64,000 bases of DNA from Sinorhizobium saheli (GCF_001651875.1 NZ_LNQB01000062.1:1-64000), one strand, 5' to 3'; shown: positions 46,411 through 55,612, counted from the first letter of the stretch. Notes: generated by a model not told the origin, from the sequence alone. Program-made: numbers and translations.

Positions 46411-47028
46411 AGAACAGGTTCGGTCGGATCAAGAATGTCGGCGGTGTCGTTCCTTGGCGAGCCGACCTTGCGGTCGATTGGCCACATGGTCATCAACTCG
46501 GCTGGGAACGGCCGCATCAGATTGTGCGGGTCCGGCTCGGGCGACAGCCAGCGCTCATAGTCCTCCCGGTGCAGGATGCCCGGCATACGGTCATGGATCG
46601 TCGCCATCATCTCGTTCGGCGGGCAGGTGATGACGCAGAAGGTGCAAATATCTTCGCCGGTCTCCGGATTGCGCCAGCTCTCCCAGATGCCGGCGAGCGC
46701 GAACGGCTCGCCCGACTTCATGGCGATCGCATAGGGCTGCTTGTTCTTTCCCGTCCCGAAGATGTCCTTCCACTCGAAAAAGCCGTCGGCCGGGCTTCTG
46801 CTCCTTGATCCAGCCTGGGATCAAGCCCCAGCGGGCACTGACGAAGGTGGGGCCGAAGACGTCCGGGTCGCGGACCACGTCGCGGATGATGATGGGGTAA
46901 TAGAGCGACGGCGCGCCGTTATAGCGCGGGAACTGGTTCGCCAGCCCCTCGACACGTTCGCGCTGCGCGAAAGAGAAGTTGCGCAGCAGCTCGCCAAGCG
47001 TGCTCTTGATGTAGATGCGTCCGCACAT
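46407..47028 (-). pseudogene. SOS response-associated peptidase (YedK/HMCES-like), internal deletion and frameshift
   Basis: The N-terminal part MCGRIYIKST has the catalytic Cys2 used to crosslink abasic sites, and continues to WGLIPGWIKEQKP. It should then pass through a Asn-Ala-Arg-rich segment of some 25-30 residues before ADGFFEWKD; instead the sequence jumps near 46789-46797 and the frame changes. The second frame gives the rest (GIWESWRNPETGE, CTFCVITCPPNEMMATIHDRMP) to 46407. The product cannot be made intact. In intact form it protects abasic DNA, consistent with the nearby end-joining genes. Confidence 0.78.
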
Positions 47029-47086
47029 CGGCTTTCCTCTCCAGACCGCAAGGGTATCGTGGCTGCCTGCTGCGTCAACTCGCAGA

Positions 47087-47586
47087 TCAGCGCGTAACCT
47101 TTCCGACCTTGATCACATTGCCATTCCTGTTCCTGCACTTCGAGCAGCGCAGCTTCCGCGCCAACGGCAGGATTGGTTGCTTCGCCCCGAATTTCTTTAC
47201 CAAGGCGCACCGATCCAATCTGCTTTCGCGGCCGCACGCGCGGCACTCGCAAAAGAGCTCGTACCACCGTAGATTTGCGAAGGTGATTTCTTCTGGAGAG
47301 CCGGCCGGCGCCGCCGCACCGTCGCCCGGCTCGATCGAGAGAGCAATCCCTCCTTGGCAAGCATGGTGCTTCCGTAATTCAACTTGCAGCGGTCGTAGAA
47401 CTTGTTCGTCGTCCTCTTACAGCCGTTCGCCAGTGCAAGTTCCGTCAGCAAGCCCGGCATGCTTCGCTCACCGATCCGCTCCAGCATTGTCTTTGAATCG
47501 TAGATTCTGCTGATACCGCCTTCGCATTCAATCCGGATCTTTTCACCGGTGAATTCCGAAAGCCACCAGGATCCCGATCTAGGCAT
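47087..47586 (-). pseudogene. Cys-rich hypothetical protein, probably one gene split by CT-repeat slippage
   Basis: From ATG 47586 (overlapping the upstream stop by eight bases) the frame reads MPRSGSWWLSEFTGEKIRI, then ERSMPGLLTELALANGC and FYDRCKLNYGSTMLAKEG. At a CT repeat (47336-47344) removal of two bases moves it into a second frame that reads LSIEPGDGAAAPAGS, WYELFCECRACGRES and RKLRCSKCRNRNGNVIKVG, ending at 47087 with paired CxxC motifs like a zinc ribbon. The second frame has no ordinary start codon but has AAGGAGG in front of an ATT, so separate translation is a second possibility. Small proteins of this type are common in rhizobia; no function is known. Confidence 0.5.
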
Positions 47587-47752
47587 GGCGCGGCTTCCAT
47601 TCCGGCCGGTGCTCGAAGCAGAACCAGGTCGGCGCGGACTTGCCGACGGCAAAGCCGAAGCCACCCCATTTCTCACAGCCGGGGTGTTCACAATAGTGCT
47701 CGTAGAGTGCGGTGTCGTTGCGCCGATCTGCGGCACTTTCGTCGCTCATCAT
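47579..47752 (-). CDS. Small Cys/His hypothetical protein
   Basis: A 57-residue protein starting MMSDESAADRRND (the second ATG is equally possible), preceded by AAGGAG. It has C-x4-C and a later Cys-Phe-Glu-His group (HYCEHPGC, WFCFEHRP), which would bind one metal ion. It overlaps the stop of the upstream gene and the start of the downstream gene, so three small genes form a coupled set. The family is common in rhizobia and lacks a known role. Confidence 0.62.
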   Translation of the reverse strand: MMSDESAADRRNDTALYEHYCEHPGCEKWGGFGFAVGKSAPTWFCFEHRPEWKPRHA

Positions 47753-47979
47753 GAGCTCCTTGCCGTCTCTCTGTCGTGTGCCGGTTTCCAGCCACGGGTG
47801 AAACCCAGACTCATCGCTATTTCGGCGAGCGCGAGTTGTTCGCGGAGGTACTTGCAGTCGGCGAGGAGAGTGCGGATCGTCGCCTCCGCATCGCCGCCAT
47901 GCCAAGCCAGCGCGGCGGCGACATCATCCAGCCAATCGTCGTACTTCTCGATGTCGGATCGACCCTTTACGGCAGACAT
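47749..47979 (-). CDS. Small hypothetical helical protein
   Basis: A 76-residue soluble protein, mostly helical, with a polar N-terminus (MSAVKGRSDIEKYDDWLDD) and a leucine-spaced middle (TIRTLLADCKYLREQLALAE) that could form a short coiled coil. It is the first of three overlapping small genes running toward the YedK remnant. No known domain. Confidence 0.58.
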   Translation of the reverse strand: MSAVKGRSDIEKYDDWLDDVAAALAWHGGDAEATIRTLLADCKYLREQLALAEIAMSLGFTRGWKPAHDRETARSS

Positions 47980-48164
47980 GGCTTTTCCTCCCCCGCGGAC
48001 ACGAGGTTGTGGCTCTTTAAAAATTGTCAGATGGCGGCGCCAGCGCCGACGGAATGTTCCTATTATGTTCTAATTCCGGCGGGAGTCAATGCGGCTTCTG
48101 CGGCATTGAAATTACGAGGAGCTGCCTAGGGCGGAGCGGGGAGGGAGGCGTACGGAGTTCGCCT

Positions 48165-48980
48165 CTATGACTTCTTGCGGCTCGACTTTTTCTCCAGACT
48201 CTCCTTGAGAGCCGACATAAGATCGATGACGTTGCCAGTGTAGGTCGGCTCGTCGCCCTTGCCTATCGGCTTGGCCCCCTTCTTTGCCGACTTGCGCTTG
48301 CTCTCGATGATTTCCTTGAGCTTTTCCTGCACCGGGTCGCGCACCATGTTCGGATTCCACGGTTTGCTGCGCTCCTCGATCAGCGTGGTGACGAGGCTCA
48401 TCAGTTTGGGATCGTTGTCCCCATCGCCGATTTCGTCGAAGTAGTGCTCCGGCTTTCTGACCTCGTCGCCATAGCGCAGCGTCCAGACGACGATCCCCTT
48501 TCCGCACGGCTCCAGCATAACGGCGCGCTCTCGGCGGCCGATCACGAGCCTCGATATGCCGGCGACCTTCTCGGCCTCCATGGCGTCGCGGATGACGCTG
48601 AACGCTTCATGCCCGACCTCGTCCGACGGCGACAGATAGTGCGGCTTCTCGAGCCAGACCCACTCGATCGTGTTACGCGGCACGAACATTTCGATGTCGA
48701 TGGTCCTCGCACTTTCGAGGGCGACGCTCTCCAGTTCCTCGTCCTCGATCACGAGGAAGTCGTTTTCGCCGCGCTCATAGCCCTTCGCCTCGTCTTCTTC
48801 CCTGACTTCCTTGCCAGTCTCCGCGTCGACATATCTCGAGACGACGCGATTGTTCGTCTTGCGGTTCAGGGTATGGAAGCGGACCTTCTCCGATTCGCTG
48901 GTCGCCGGCATCATCGAAACAGGGCAGGTGACGAGCGAGAGCTTGAGGTAGCCTTTCCAGTATGGACGTGGGGGCGCCAT
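48165..48980 (-). CDS. ku: Ku protein (copy 1), non-homologous end joining
   Basis: A 271-residue bacterial Ku. It opens MAPPRPYWKGYLKLSLVTCPV, the typical Ku start, with the bridge region FHTLNRKTNNRVVSRYVDAETGKEV and conserved KGYERGENDFLVIEDEE. The C-terminal tail is Lys/Ser-rich for DNA and LigD contact. A homodimer or a heterodimer with copy 2 would thread onto broken ends. AGGGAGGTG precedes the ATG. It lies 12 bp after copy 2 in the ligD-ku-ku series. Confidence 0.95.
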   Translation of the reverse strand: MAPPRPYWKGYLKLSLVTCPVSMMPATSESEKVRFHTLNRKTNNRVVSRYVDAETGKEVREEDEAKGYERGENDFLVIEDEELESVALESARTIDIEMFVPRNTIEWVWLEKPHYLSPSDEVGHEAFSVIRDAMEAEKVAGISRLVIGRRERAVMLEPCGKGIVVWTLRYGDEVRKPEHYFDEIGDGDNDPKLMSLVTTLIEERSKPWNPNMVRDPVQEKLKEIIESKRKSAKKGAKPIGKGDEPTYTGNVIDLMSALKESLEKKSSRKKS

Positions 48981-48992
48981 CGTTCACCTCCC

Positions 48993-49913
48993 TTAGCTTG
49001 CTCGACGCCGCTGGGCGGGCGCGCTCTTTGCGGTTGCCTTCGACTTGGCCTTCGCAGCGGTCGAGCGTGTCGCCTTCTCCCTGCCTTTAGCCGAGCTTGC
49101 CTTGCTTTCGCGCTTCTTCGACGGTGCAGGGGGCTTCATGCCGGAGGCGCTCTGACGGAGAGCCTCAAGCAGTTCGTTGCCTTTCGAGACCTTCGGAGGA
49201 GCGCGCTTCGGAAGGGATTTGCCTTCGAGTTTGGCTTTGATCAATTCGGCGAGCGCCGCTTCATACCGATCGTCGAACTCCTCAGCCGAGAAGGTTCCCT
49301 TCTTCATGCCGATGATATGCTTGGCGAGGTCGAGCATCTCGCCCTTGATCTTGATGTCGGGGATTTCCTTGAAGGCTTCCTTGGCGCTCCGGACCTCATA
49401 ATCGAAGTTGAGCGTGGTGGCGATCAGCCCCTTGTCGTGCGTGCGGAGCAAGACGGTGCGCATCCGCCGGAAGAGGACCGTCTGGGCGACGGCGGCGACC
49501 TCCTTCTTGCGCATGCCGTCGCGCAGCAGCGCATAGGCCTCCGCGCCCATCTTGTCCGGTGTCAGATAATAGGGCCGGTCGAAATAGACCTTGTCGATGT
49601 CGTCGCAGGAAATGAAGGCCTGGACATGCAGGGTCTTGTCGCTCTCCGGTACCGCGGAGGCAACTTCCTCCGGCTCGAGAACGACGTATCTGTCGTTGTC
49701 GAGCTCGTAGCCCTTGACCTGGTCTTCCTTCTCCACCGGCTTGCCGGTAACGCCATCGACGAATTCACGGCGCACCCGGTTTCCGGTTTTTCGGTTGACG
49801 GTGTGGAAGGAGATCCGTTCGGAAGTCGACGTGGCGGTGTAAAGCGCCACCGGTGCGGTCACCTCGCCGAATCGAATATATCCCTTCCATTGGGCTCGTG
49901 CCGCGACTGCCAT
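48993..49913 (-). CDS. ku: Ku protein (copy 2), non-homologous end joining
   Basis: A 306-residue Ku from ATG 49913 (MAVAARAQWKGYIRFGEVTAPVALY), with GGAG in front. The core matches copy 1 (SFHTVNRKTGNRVRREFVDGVTG) but the C-terminal extension is longer and strongly basic (KKRESKASSAKGREKATRS...), as in Ku proteins that bind DNA independently of ends. Divergence between the copies argues for an old duplication and heterodimer use. It starts about 105 bp after ligD. Confidence 0.95.
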   Translation of the reverse strand: MAVAARAQWKGYIRFGEVTAPVALYTATSTSERISFHTVNRKTGNRVRREFVDGVTGKPVEKEDQVKGYELDNDRYVVLEPEEVASAVPESDKTLHVQAFISCDDIDKVYFDRPYYLTPDKMGAEAYALLRDGMRKKEVAAVAQTVLFRRMRTVLLRTHDKGLIATTLNFDYEVRSAKEAFKEIPDIKIKGEMLDLAKHIIGMKKGTFSAEEFDDRYEAALAELIKAKLEGKSLPKRAPPKVSKGNELLEALRQSASGMKPPAPSKKRESKASSAKGREKATRSTAAKAKSKATAKSAPAQRRRAS

Positions 49914-50017
49914 TGTCTCGCTCCTGCCGCAGTATGCGGGCTCGCGAGTCAACCGAATCGCTTTCTTATTTGTTCCGGCTCAAAAACAGATCTTTTCAAG
50001 GATTTTCGAATTGAAGC

Positions 50018-51847
50018 TCACACACCGCGACGTCGTCTTGGCGGACGGCTCATTGTGAATGCATCCGGTTTTATCCTGCGCTCGATTTCTTTCCAGGTGA
50101 CGGGTGCCGCGACGGGAAAGCCGGAGCGAGCTCTGGGCGAATAGGTGCCGACGGCGGTGGTGCCGCGGCCATTCCTGAGGTAATCGAGGAAAAGTCTGCC
50201 GGGCCGGTGCGAAAGCTGCGCGGACGTAACATAGCGATCGGGATCGCTGCTGGCGAACTGCTGCGCCAGGCGTTTCGCATAAGCGTGCACCGCATTGTGG
50301 GTCATCTTCTGCGGCAGAGGGGCCATGAGATGAACGCCCTTGCCGCCGGTCAGTTTCGGCCAGGTCTTGAAGCCCTCGGCGTCGAGCAGGTCCCGCAGCC
50401 GAAAAGCAGTGTCGACGACGAACTCCCACTCGATGCCTTCGCCGGGATCCAGGTCGAATATCAGTGTATCGGCGTGTTCGATATCGTCGACGGTCGCCGC
50501 CCAAGGATGCAGTTCAACGACACCAATTTCGACAAGGCCCAGCAAGCCGGCGAGATCATCGACCCATAATCGGACTCCTTCGCCGCCCTCGCGCTTCTCG
50601 ATACGGAGCTGATGAACCTCCGGTGGGATCGGTGGCAACGGACCCTTGTGGTAAAAGGTGGTGCCGTTGACGTGCCGGACCAACTTCAGAGGCCGGCCGC
50701 CGAGGAAGTGCAGCGCGCGGTCGGAAGCACGCGTCCAATATGAGACGAGTTCCTCTTTCGATGGCACGACCGCATCCGGCAGGAGCTGCAAGATGTTCTC
50801 GCGGGGAACCTGGCTGGACGCCGGCGCGGCTGCCGTGGACTTCGCTGGCATTGAACTGGGTTCTTTCTGCAGGCCTTTGAAAACCGGCTCGCGCAACAGG
50901 CCGTCATCGGTCACGCCGCCGTAAGCGACCTCAGCGCAGACTTGCGGTTCGACCCAGGTCGCCTTCGGCTTTTTGATCGGGTGGGAGAGGGGACTCGTGC
51001 CGATGATCAGCGGATCGAGCCGCTGCCGTACCGCGCGCGCGGCCGCGAGGGTGTAGCCCGTTTGCGCCTTGCCGGCATAGACAAGGCGGTCGCCCTCCCA
51101 GCGTCCGAGATAGAGCGAGGCAATTCTCCGCGGCTGCGCGCCGAGCTTTTCCACGAAGGCGATGATGGGAAACGCCGCGCGCTTTGTGCACTTCGTCTTC
51201 GTCCAGATCTCCTGCCGTCCCGATCGGTATGGCGCATCCTTGCGCTTGGACACGATCCCTTCCAGGCCCATCATGCAGGCCTGCTCATAGACCTCATCTC
51301 CTTCATGGATGTCGAGATGGTCGACATAGGCGACGGCGCCGGGGCGGTCGCCGATGAGCTCCCGCAGCACACGCTTGCGCTCGATGAGGGGCATACGGCG
51401 GAGATCGTATCCGTCCAAATAGAGCAGGTCGAAGGCCTGAAACGTCAGGCGCGGCGATGCGCTCTTCGCGAGCTCGCGCCGGAGTGCTTGGAAATCGGGA
51501 AGGCCGGTCTTGCCGAAGACGGTGGCCTCGCCGTCCATCACCAGGTCATGGTCGGCGAACTCCTCCGCAGCCATCGCGATTGAATTGAACTCCTTGGTCC
51601 AGTCGAGACCGCTTCGTGAGTAGACGGTGGCCTTGGCGTCGTGCAGATGGAGTTGCGCGCGGTAGCCATCGAACTTGATCTCATGCAGCCAGCCCGGACC
51701 GTCCGGCGGCCGCCTCTTTAGGGTTGGGTGACAGGGTTCAATAAAGGTTGGGAATGCGGCTTTCTTTGCACCGATATTGGCCAGACGACGGAAAGGGGCT
51801 GCTTGGCTGCCACCTTGCGGCTGCGCGGTTTTGGCACGCCGATCCAA
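50018..51847 (-). CDS. ligD: LigD: ATP-dependent DNA ligase-polymerase for NHEJ
   Basis: A 609-residue two-domain LigD. The ligase domain (about 35-310) has the adenylation motif EIKFDGYR with its Lys (about 58), then MDGEATVF and GIVSKRKDAPYRSG, and an OB fold. The primase-polymerase domain (about 365-595) has the acidic pair in LIFDLDPGEG and TGGKGVHLMAPL. The N-terminal 3'-phosphoesterase domain found in many LigD proteins is absent here. It joins ends held by Ku. It precedes the two ku genes on the same strand. The exact start is uncertain because the first 25 residues are not conserved. Confidence 0.94.
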   Translation of the reverse strand: MDRRAKTAQPQGGSQAAPFRRLANIGAKKAAFPTFIEPCHPTLKRRPPDGPGWLHEIKFDGYRAQLHLHDAKATVYSRSGLDWTKEFNSIAMAAEEFADHDLVMDGEATVFGKTGLPDFQALRRELAKSASPRLTFQAFDLLYLDGYDLRRMPLIERKRVLRELIGDRPGAVAYVDHLDIHEGDEVYEQACMMGLEGIVSKRKDAPYRSGRQEIWTKTKCTKRAAFPIIAFVEKLGAQPRRIASLYLGRWEGDRLVYAGKAQTGYTLAAARAVRQRLDPLIIGTSPLSHPIKKPKATWVEPQVCAEVAYGGVTDDGLLREPVFKGLQKEPSSMPAKSTAAAPASSQVPRENILQLLPDAVVPSKEELVSYWTRASDRALHFLGGRPLKLVRHVNGTTFYHKGPLPPIPPEVHQLRIEKREGGEGVRLWVDDLAGLLGLVEIGVVELHPWAATVDDIEHADTLIFDLDPGEGIEWEFVVDTAFRLRDLLDAEGFKTWPKLTGGKGVHLMAPLPQKMTHNAVHAYAKRLAQQFASSDPDRYVTSAQLSHRPGRLFLDYLRNGRGTTAVGTYSPRARSGFPVAAPVTWKEIERRIKPDAFTMSRPPRRRRGV

Positions 51848-52020
51848 GACATGCCTCCATGTTCTGAACTGAGCGATTCAATCCTCACAGCCGGGAATCG
51901 TTCCCGACATTTCTTCGAATCGAAGGGATGCAACGGATTCGCACTTGAGCGAGTTTAGTCCCGGGGCATCGCGTTGTTTGGCGGCGCTGGCGGCGAGGGT
52001 CGCCCCAACGGAGCGTCTAC

Positions 52021-52203
52021 ATGGCACAGAGCATCAACCGAAAGCTGATGAAGGTCAGGGCAGACCTGTCGCCAGCTGAATACGAAAGGGCGGGGCGAGA
52101 GCTCGATAAGATCGAGGAGACCTATGGCGAACGTGATTTCCTGAAATCGGAGATCGTTCGTTACCTGCGCTCGGTACGTCGATGTCGGTGCGGACGGGTC
52201 TGA
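52021..52203 (+). CDS. Small hypothetical protein
   Basis: A 60-residue soluble protein starting MAQSINRKLMKVRADL, helical and charged, ending in a Cys/Arg cluster (RSVRRCRCGRV). A weak GGAG is present upstream. It is divergent from ligD and may be independent. No recognised domain; short length keeps confidence low. Confidence 0.4.
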   Translation: MAQSINRKLMKVRADLSPAEYERAGRELDKIEETYGERDFLKSEIVRYLRSVRRCRCGRV

Positions 52204-52274
52204 GTAGGGCAATGCCAGCAGAAGGCCCCGCTCTGGGGCACCGGAAAGCGCGCTAACGCGCCTCTCGACTCCGG

Positions 52275-52457
52275 CTACACCGCCCCACCGGTAACTGGAT
52301 TCACCTCAGGTTTCTCACTCGTGTCCTTGGCGCCAGGAGCCTGCACCGTCGGCGGTGCGATGGATTCCTCGTCTCGGTGCTTTTTCCGAGCTGCGGGCTG
52401 GTGCACGTCTTTGGGCTTTCCCTGCTCTGGCTTAGCGTTGGTGTCTTTGGTGGTCAT
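52275..52457 (-). CDS. Small hydrophilic hypothetical protein
   Basis: A 60-residue Lys/Glu/Pro-rich protein without hydrophobic segments (MTTKDTNAKPEQGKPKDV), probably disordered. AAAGGAGA precedes the ATG. Such short low-complexity proteins occur in rhizobial stress loci; no function can be assigned. From 52458 to 52779 I see no gene. Confidence 0.45.
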   Translation of the reverse strand: MTTKDTNAKPEQGKPKDVHQPAARKKHRDEESIAPPTVQAPGAKDTSEKPEVNPVTGGAV

Positions 52458-52779
52458 TTGCCGTTCTCCTTTGGAGAGGAGAACGGGACAGGCGGTGAGG
52501 GGTTCCTTGCGGCCCTATGGCGTCAGCGACGTCTACTTCTGCCATCGGCGCCACATGACGAGAAGCGAGACGGCGATATGGTCAACTTGGGCGAGCGAAA
52601 CGTGCGCTTCAGACCAAGACCTGTCGGAGCCCCCAGCCAACTGAGCTTCCGCGACCGGTCGATCCTTCCGGTTCCCATCCGTCGCGAGAGGGTGGTGAGC
52701 GGTCATCCGAGGCTGGCAGGCGGAACGGTCGAATTGTGGACCAAGCGGTCATTCGCTTTTCCCGCCTCTGTCCGCCGCA

Positions 52780-53666
52780 TCAGCTTTCGGGCCAGACAAG
52801 CGACCGGTGCAGTTGCGCCCCGGCCCATGCGCCATCGCCGACCGCAAGGGAGACCGAATGCGGCACGCGCGCGACATCGCCGCAGGCGAAAACACCGGGA
52901 ATGCTGCTCTCCTTTGCCTCGTTCGTGCGAATCTGGATCCCCATCGGGGTCTCCATCAACGCGCAGCCCATCTGTTCGGCGACCGGGGTCGCGGCGCGCA
53001 GCGCGAGGCGATGAACAGCCCGGCAAAAGGCAGCCGCCGACCATCGGCCAAACGCACGTCGGCATCGTCTTCGATTCGTTCGACGGGCGTTTCCTCGATC
53101 GCGACACCGCGCCGCGCCAGATTCTGTCTCGCCTCAGCTTCAAGCGACACGGCATCGTTGGTCAGAAAGGTCACCGCGCCCCACTCGGGCAAGAGCTGCG
53201 CCTGATGGATTGACATCGGCCCGGCCGCAATCACCCCGATGCGGCCTCGGTCAAGCTCGTAGCCGTGGCAATAGGGGCAATGGAATACGGTCCTGCCCCA
53301 TCGCTCGGCCAAGCCGGGCACCGCAGGAAGCCGATCCGAAACGCCGGTTGCAAACAGCAGCCGCCGGGCGGCATGCACCTCGCCATTCTCCATGGCAACG
53401 CTGAAATCGTCCTTGCTGCCCGAAGCCGTAGCGACTCCCCCGTCGGCCCATGTCAATGTCGGATAGGCCTCCAGTTGTCGGCGCGCGATGGCCGCGATCT
53501 TGGCGGGGTCAACGCCGTCCTGCCCCAGGAAGCCATGTGAGTGGCTAGCAAAGCGGTTGCGCCGCTGTCCCGCATCGATCACCAGCACGGTCCTGCGCGC
53601 ACGCAGAAGCTGCAGGGCGGCTGCCATCCCGGCATAGCCGCCCCCGACAACGATCACATCATGCAT
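52780..53666 (-). pseudogene. Thioredoxin-reductase-like FAD/NAD(P) oxidoreductase with a frameshift
   Basis: The first frame (from 53666) gives the FAD site GGGYAGMAAALQLL, the redox motif CPYCHGYE (about 135) and the NAD(P) region, up to LPFAGLFIASR. Near 52983-53010 the frame breaks. The second frame continues with AEQMGCALMETP, SSIPGVFACGDVARVPHSV and a normal family end at 52780. One base change would restore a protein of about 295 residues of the small thioredoxin-reductase-like group. It lies just after the Rrf2 regulator on the same strand, probably as its target. Confidence 0.82.
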
Positions 53667-53669
53667 GTC

Positions 53670-54113
53670 TTAGTCCTTCTGTTTCCGCCTGTCTGCGTGT
53701 CGCCGCGCGAAATCGGCGGCCAGATCGGCGATGGTGACGTGGGCGAAACGCTCGAGCAGCAAGGCCTCGGCCTCGGCGAAGGCATCGTCCAGCGCGGCAT
53801 TCACCGACTGCTCCACCAGGCATTCCGGGGTCTCGTTTCGGTTGCCAATGGCGAAGATCGCCGGTTCGCCAAGTGCCTCGTGCAACTGCCGCAGGGTGAC
53901 GGCCGAAAGGTCGACAGCGATGCGCCAGCCGCCAGCATGCCCGCGATCGGAGGAGACCAGCCGCGCCTTGCGCAAGAGTCCCATCGTCCGCCGCACGACG
54001 ACCGGATTGGTGCCGAGGCATTTGCCCAATGCTTCTGAAGTCATCGGGCCGTGATGTTCGGCCATGTGCAGCAGAGCATGCAGGACAGAGGAGAGGCGAC
54101 TGTCGTGTTTCAT
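53670..54113 (-). CDS. Rrf2-family transcription regulator
   Basis: A 147-residue winged-helix regulator starting MKHDSRLSSVLHALLHMAEH. The recognition helix region is KCLGTNPVVVRRTMGLLRKA, with the Rrf2 sequence GHAGGWRIAVDLSAVTLRQLHEAL. The single Cys (in ECLVEQ) shows that an iron-sulfur cluster of the IscR kind is unlikely; a redox thiol is possible (YwnA-like). It precedes the oxidoreductase gene by 3 bp. An inverted repeat overlaps its start codon, suggesting autorepression. Confidence 0.88.
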   Translation of the reverse strand: MKHDSRLSSVLHALLHMAEHHGPMTSEALGKCLGTNPVVVRRTMGLLRKARLVSSDRGHAGGWRIAVDLSAVTLRQLHEALGEPAIFAIGNRNETPECLVEQSVNAALDDAFAEAEALLLERFAHVTIADLAADFARRHADRRKQKD

Positions 54114-54131
54114 GTAACTTACATTGTTACA
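54113..54131. promoter_or_regulatory. Inverted repeat TGTAAC-N7-GTTACA, candidate Rrf2 operator
   Basis: A perfect six-base inverted repeat overlaps the first base of the Rrf2 start codon. The position would block translation initiation or transcription of the regulator itself. Confidence 0.6.
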
Positions 54132-54257
54132 TTTCTCGCAAGAGTCAAGCGCGAAGCTCACCTTAGGCTCCTGGACAAACATCCCCGGCTCCAGTGGGCT
54201 GATCGTGGCCGACGCATGTTCCGGCCGCGGTGTCTTCTTGGGCTGGTCTGAACCTTC

Positions 54258-54545
54258 TCAATCTGGTCTCTCTGCCACACTCGCGAACGCAAGTGCGATG
54301 TCGTCCTGTGTGAGATCCTGCATTGCTTTGTGGATCGACACATGCGTCGTTCGTGCCCCCTGCATCACAAGCACCACCGTCTCCTTCGGCGGGCAGCCAG
54401 GCACATGACAAGCGAGCTCGTTGACGGAGACGACCGCATCGTCGGGCAGCGTGAGCACCTCGCGCGTCCATTGTTTGATGGCGCGTGCCCGGCCCACGAC
54501 GGCGGGCGCACCCCGCGCCAGGGGGTTGATGAAGGCGTTGTTCAT
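54258..54545 (-). CDS. Hypothetical protein coupled to a COG0523 GTPase
   Basis: A 95-residue protein starting MNNAFINPLARGAPAVVGR. A Cys-rich patch reads ACHVPGCPPKE (about 45-55), a possible metal site. Its ATG overlaps the stop of the COG0523 GTPase by four bases (ATGA at 54542-54545), so the two proteins are made together, implying a role in zinc homeostasis. I do not recognise a named family. Confidence 0.65.
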   Translation of the reverse strand: MNNAFINPLARGAPAVVGRARAIKQWTREVLTLPDDAVVSVNELACHVPGCPPKETVVLVMQGARTTHVSIHKAMQDLTQDDIALAFASVAERPD

Positions 54546-55612
54546 GCAAGTCTCCGCTGTTTTCTTGCCGAACGCGGCGCTACGACGTCGAAAAGGTCGC
54601 GGATCGGCTTTGCGGGCATATCCTGTCCGATCAAAACGACGCGGGTGCGACGATCGTCGTTTGGCCAAGCTTCGAGACGCTGGAGGGGATAGAGCCGGTG
54701 TTGCACCGCGTGCGCGACCAACGGGCAATCCGGATCGTCGGCAAGTGCGAATATGCCCTTTAGCCGCAGCAGGCCGGATTCGATATTGCTCGTCACGATG
54801 TGGAGGAAGGTTTCGACCGCATGCCGCTCGAGCGGAAGATCATTGGTGAGGCTGAACGCCTGGATTTCGTCCCCGTGGCGGTTCGGATCATGCTTATGGT
54901 CGGGGTGAGATGCGAGGGCCTCCATCGCAAGCCAGCCATCCACGTCTTCGCCCTTGCCGTTGAGCGAATAAGCACGTTTGCCGAACAGAGCGGCTAGATC
55001 GAAACCCGGCCCATGTCGGTCATGATATTGGGCGGCCGGGTTCAACGCGCCGAGTTCCGCGGCCCAATCGCGACCGTCGCCAATGACATCGGTTTTCGTG
55101 AGAATGACATGATCGGCGAAGGCAAGCTGCTTCCAGCCCTCGAGGAAACTATCGAGGGTCGCGCGACCGTTCAGGACGTCGAAAGCCGTGATAACCTCAG
55201 CGAGGTAGAAGTGAGCCGCGACGACATGGTCCCTCAGTCCCATGGCAGGCGCGCCTCCGGGAATGAGGCTGTTGACGATCGGAGCGGGATCGGCAAGTCC
55301 GGTGGTCTCGACGACTACGTGCGAAACCGGAGGAATCTCGCCTCGAAGCCGTGCCTCGTGCAGTTCGTGCAAGGATATGCGGATGTCGCTGGTCGCCGTG
55401 CAGCAGATACAGCCGCTCGTGGTGCGGAAATAGGTTTCAGAACCGCTGCGGACCAGGTGGTGATCGATGGGGACCGTGCCGAACTCATTGATGAGAACCG
55501 CGGCGGCGGCCATCCGGGGATGGGCAAGAATCTCGTTCAGGAATGTCGTCTTACCGGAGCCGAGAAAGCCCGTCAGTAATGTCACAGGCACCGGGTCGTA
55601 GATTGGCTTCAT
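54542..55612 (-). CDS. COG0523/CobW-type zinc-associated GTPase (copy 1)
   Basis: A 356-residue P-loop GTPase starting MKPIYDPVPVTLLTGFLGSGKTTF. It has the Walker A GFLGSGKTT, the metal-binding CICC in SGCICCTAT (about 75), [10 protein letters not shown] (switch/Walker B), and the guanine motif TKTD. The middle His-rich segment (HPDHKHDPNRH) and C-terminal CobW domain follow. Such GTPases insert zinc into clients or secure it during scarcity. GGAGGATGGG lies before the ATG. It stands downstream of aztABC on the same strand, beyond a strong hairpin. Confidence 0.92.
   Translation of the reverse strand: MKPIYDPVPVTLLTGFLGSGKTTFLNEILAHPRMAAAAVLINEFGTVPIDHHLVRSGSETYFRTTSGCICCTATSDIRISLHELHEARLRGEIPPVSHVVVETTGLADPAPIVNSLIPGGAPAMGLRDHVVAAHFYLAEVITAFDVLNGRATLDSFLEGWKQLAFADHVILTKTDVIGDGRDWAAELGALNPAAQYHDRHGPGFDLAALFGKRAYSLNGKGEDVDGWLAMEALASHPDHKHDPNRHGDEIQAFSLTNDLPLERHAVETFLHIVTSNIESGLLRLKGIFALADDPDCPLVAHAVQHRLYPLQRLEAWPNDDRRTRVVLIGQDMPAKPIRDLFDVVAPRSARKQRRLA

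Noticed and set aside
48444-50144. A 566-codon open frame on the plus strand across the two Ku genes
   Set aside because: It is antisense to two clear ku genes with full family motifs. Long antisense frames are expected in GC-rich DNA, and the translation has no domain pattern.
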